Part shown: piece after piece, positions 30,272-33,359 of the stretch
How positions within the stretch are numbered: position 1 is the stretch's first letter
Layout: each line of letters opens with the position of its first letter
DNA from: Phialocephala subalpina
Taxonomy: Eukaryota; Ascomycota; Leotiomycetes; Helotiales; Mollisiaceae
Assembly (NCBI GenBank): GCA_900073065.1
Contig: FJOG01000065.1
Coordinates: 177,391-210,749 of the forward strand
DNA: 33,359 nt
Reading direction: 5' to 3'
Translations under genes and position numbers: made by a program
The notes under the pieces: generated by a model
Databases searched by the model: none
Told to the model about the DNA's origin: nothing
The model's input: only the letters and a program-made list of their open reading frames with translations

Positions 30272-32905
30272 CTAGCGCACATACCGTGGCTCCCGAAGCG
30301 TGATGCCGTGCACAACTTACACGTAATACTTAAATTCATTCATAGTCTTAAGAACCAGCCCCGTAGCCTTATATACCGGATGGCGACAAGCGACCGTCGG
30401 TTCTAACTCTTTACGCAAGTAGCTCTCGACGTAATCTATTATTTTTACGGGCCGAGAAAAGGTCTTCTTCTCATTACTAATACAGAAAAAGATACATTAA
30501 GTCTTCTCGCAAATAAAAAGAAAAGGCTCGATAATAAATAACTTTTCTTTAATAACAAGCGTTAAAAGAAAAGTAACGCGGAAATTATATCGTCGAGGCA
30601 CTTCACGGCGACTACAAAGAGCCAATATAAGACCAGCGGTCTAAATCCGGCGCTTAATAATATCTTTTAAAGTGATATTCGCGATATAAGTACAAATAAA
30701 GTCGACTAATTGCGTTCGTTCGAGGATCTAATATTTAATTACCGGCTCGATATACTCCTCTTCCTACTATTTACTATTTTATCTCTCGATATCTTTTATC
30801 GAATAACGGCGGAAGTAATCGGCCTAATATTCTTTAGAGATAATATTTCGGCGCCGAGTTCAGGCTATACTGATCTCTATCGTAAAACGTCGAATTTCCG
30901 CCTCTACCTCCGTTCCTTAGATTTTATAAACTCCAACTTTTAATTATACTCGCTACTACTCGAAGTCGACGATATATAGATCCGGGGGAAGCGCTATAAA
31001 AACGTCGTTAAATACGCGAACTAAAGCGCGAAAATCACGTATAAAGCTTATGTAAGTAAGCATGCGGAGGATACTATTTATAGAGAGTCGCTCGAGGATA
31101 ATAAATAAAACGTCAAACGATACCCTCTCATTAATATAAACCCCGTTATATATGGCCGAGTTCGAGTTGTATTTTATAACTTGATCTCGAATCGCATTCG
31201 TAGTAATACTTAGACACAAAGAAAGGCCCCATTAGCAAAGTAGTCTCTCCTTATAATATCACAAAAAACTTACGATTAACGATATTAATCGTCCCACGAC
31301 GGAAATAATAATTAGTTAACTTCTTTAAGAAGCCCGCCGTAAGCTTAAAGCGGTTTAAGTAATCTTTAAATTGAGAATAAATAAACGCGAGCATTAAAGA
31401 AGTAATTACACTGTTAATAATCCTCTTATCTCGATAGAAAATTAGAATCTTAAGTATTTTTTGCTTTTAATTTAATAATATACATATAATCGGGCCTTAT
31501 ACTTTATACTCAAAAACCCGCTTTATCGTAATTAAACTCGGTATCTCGAAAGCTCTATTTGCGATAACTAAAGAAACAAGGTAAATAATCGAACAAAAGA
31601 TTAAATCGTTTACTTTAATAAAAAAAATTATATTATAATAATCTATTAATTTAATTTTGGAATACAAATTTGGGGAGATTAAAAGGAGTTCGTCGATTTA
31701 CGGTTTCGGGCGTCTCGTATAACCCTTATAATAAGCCAATTTGACCTTTATAATAAGTATATCCCGCTCTTCGATTACAAGGTTCCGCACGACCAAAAAG
31801 CGGATATCTTCGTAATAAAGCGCATCGAATTATTTAAGTTCCGTTTTAACGTCGCTTATAATAATATCGTTATTAAAGCTATTATTATCATTCTCAAACC
31901 CCAAGTCAATTATAGTGCTATCGTAGTTATCATCGAAGCCAAAGTCGGCATTAGCGCCAATTTCAATATTATCGAAGCCCTCGTCGTTCGCATTATTAGC
32001 GCCGGTTTCATTATCGTCAAAGCCGGGCCTTTGCTTCTTCTTTTTCTTTGCGTCGATTAGCTTTGTAAGACGGTATCCTATAGCGAAGAGAAGAAGTAGG
32101 ATCAGTGCGAATTACATATGATACCGCTTTATAAGGAAGGTAGAAGTATCGCGTACTTAGTAGTAGTTGAGTAAGAGCAAAAGGTCGTTGATACTAAGGA
32201 TAAGTTTCTCTTTAACCGTAATATCGAGCTCGAAGTCCCTTATTAAATCACTATAAATATACTAAATAAACGTTAGTATCCTTAGGTTAAAATAATGATT
32301 AAAGAGGAGTATTTTTACCGCGAGAGCCTTTTTTATATTATTAGTATTTATATAGCGGCCGTTTTCTCGATTAAAAAGCATTTTAAGCCGCAAATAATAT
32401 TAATGGATCGTATTCCTCTTTTTTACTCGATTTACCTCGCAAATGTGAATAAAAAACGCTATCGTAATCCCTTTGGAATAGTTTCGGATTATCGTGCGCT
32501 AAAGTTAACTTTTAGGCAAATAGGTATAGAATTTAGTTTAAAAGTTAAACTAATTACTTTAAGTCTTCGATTAAGTATTTACTTTTTTACTTGTTGAACT
32601 TATCGATAATATCCTAAAAATTATCTTTCGTAATATCGATATAATTGCGCTTTATGGTCTTCTTATTATATTAATCGATTAGATTCTAATAATATTCGAG
32701 AGAATATAATTAGATCTTCGGTTTAGGACGACGGCGTTCAATACGATTATTCAGGCGTGCTAAATTAGGCAGCGAGGCTTAAAGTAATCGCAGATTGATT
32801 ATGGTATAATTCTTTGCGATTATCGTAAAAGTAGGATCGTTCGATCTTATAGTAAAGTAATCTTAAAGCAAAGTATCGTCATGCGAAATATTGCGTTGAA
32901 AGGTG
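30272..32905 (-). pseudogene. DUF3435 protein (tyrosine-recombinase-like) with C-terminal zinc-finger region, RIP-degraded
   Basis: DUF3435 proteins include the tyrosine recombinases (captains) that move giant fungal Starship elements. Readable in order on the minus strand: NRIERRRPKPKI and YNKKTIKRNYIDITKDNF (about 32780-32620); DLIRDFELDITVKEKLILSI, NDLLLLLNYY-stop-VRDTSTF (32240-32130); ALILLLLFAIGYRLTKLIDA (about 32110-32055), where relatives have ATGCRPAEL around the catalytic Arg; an acidic Asn/Asp-rich insert with GFDD/GFDN/GFEND motifs (about 32030-31860); VKLAYYKGYTRRPKP; IRDQVIKYNSNSAIYNGVYI; ILRMLTYISFIRDFRAL; a charged segment ending EEEYIEPVIKY-stop-ILERTQL; and finger relics CIFFCISNE and CRHPVYKATGLVL with VVHGITLREPRYVR before TAG 30272-30274. 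His and Cys positions now Tyr fit CAC to TAC and TGC to TAC/TAT. Start codon uncertain, near 32880. Whether this lineage is a true captain is not settled by the sequence. Confidence 0.85.
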
Positions 32906-33359
32906 GGAAGATAGGGATGGGGATGAGGAGGGTATATATATGAGCACGAACGATAGGCAGTACTATAGTAACCGATGAAATGGGGAGGCCCCTTTAAAAC
33001 GGGGGGGAATAAAGGCAAAGAATCGATAATTAAGAATAGAGAAATAGAAAGGGTCAACTTTAAACGAGTTCGAGCTTCCTTCGCTACGACGATTAGCCGG
33101 CGATAATGCGTAAGCGAGCTGGAATACGTAATGAGTTTTCGGGGTTCGAGGCTACTTAAAATAACGGCTATACCCCCCTAAATTCGGCAGCCCCAATATT
33201 ATAATCCCGTGTAAAATTATAATTTAAAAATATTTATTAGATTTATATTAAAGAAAAATATTTTTCTAAAAATTTATATTATTTGAAATTTATAAAATAA
33301 ATTAAAGAAAATCCTAAGAAAATTAAAATTTAAATTTTTTTTTTAAAATAAAAAAAAAA
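32906..33359 (-). promoter_or_regulatory. Upstream region of the DUF3435 gene, then low-complexity AT end
   Basis: On the minus strand a TATATATA box (complement of about 32934-32941) is followed by a CT-rich leader running to about 32895, a plausible core promoter of the dead gene. From 33200 the sequence becomes almost pure A/T and ends in A/T runs, possibly a contig end. If the gene was a Starship captain, the element edge would be expected in this interval; none is evident by eye. Confidence 0.4.

Noticed and set aside
30710..30943. 77-codon plus-strand frame with hydrophobic segments
   Set aside because: It overlaps in antisense the charged C-terminal segment of the DUF3435 relic.
32295..32597. 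100-codon open frame on the plus strand
   Set aside because: It is antisense to readable DUF3435 sequence; the open frame is a by-product of AT-rich RIP-treated DNA.
33200..33359. Telomere or centromere end
   Set aside because: No TTAGGG-type repeats; only A/T-rich low-complexity sequence.

Overview
The window looks like an accessory, repeat-rich stretch of a filamentous ascomycete (Pezizomycotina) nuclear genome. The evidence is short GT-AG introns with CTAAC or CTGAC branch sites, fungal-only gene families (HET, Goodbye-NACHT-ankyrin STAND receptor, CFEM, LaeA-like methyltransferase, 2EXR, DUF3435), and long AT-rich tracts. In those tracts old reading frames are peppered with TAA/TAG where CAA/CAG (Gln) or TGG (Trp) is expected. 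This C-to-T/G-to-A decay, concentrated at CpA, is the signature of repeat-induced point mutation (RIP). The species is not identifiable by eye.

Layout. 1-1837 (-): RIP-destroyed HET-domain gene, cut by the window edge. 1838-8180: AT-rich DNA with a 16-bp minisatellite and a GC-rich LTR-like block. About 8180-8797 (+): 3' end of an unrecognised, decayed gene. 8.8-14.4 kb is an island of ordinary base composition holding three gene bodies: a multi-membrane-span protein (-, one nonsense codon and one frameshift), a secreted protein with two CFEM-like cysteine modules (+, intact), and a LaeA-like SAM methyltransferase (-, two nonsense codons). 15.2-20.3 kb is gene-poor and full of palindromes, minisatellites, inverted and direct repeats, and an apparently exact 250-bp tandem duplication. 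20.6-23.76 kb (-): a RIP-destroyed NOD-like receptor (Goodbye-NACHT-ankyrin, Glu-rich tail). 24.6-25.0 kb: possible ankyrin relic. 28.29-28.84 kb (+): an apparently intact 2EXR-domain gene with a TATA promoter. 30.27-32.9 kb (-): a RIP-destroyed DUF3435 gene (tyrosine-recombinase-like, the superfamily of Starship captains) with a C-terminal zinc-finger region.

Taken together, HET and NLR genes (fungal nonself recognition and programmed cell death), a DUF3435 recombinase, and cargo-like genes (CFEM surface protein, methyltransferase) in a repeat-laden, RIP-hit region fit an accessory compartment, possibly a dead Starship-type element. That grouping is inference; element ends were not found. 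The families were recognised from conserved motifs remembered from the literature, not from a search. RIP was inferred from codon-level substitutions, not from computed dinucleotide indices. Only the CFEM-like gene and the 2EXR gene appear able to make full proteins.
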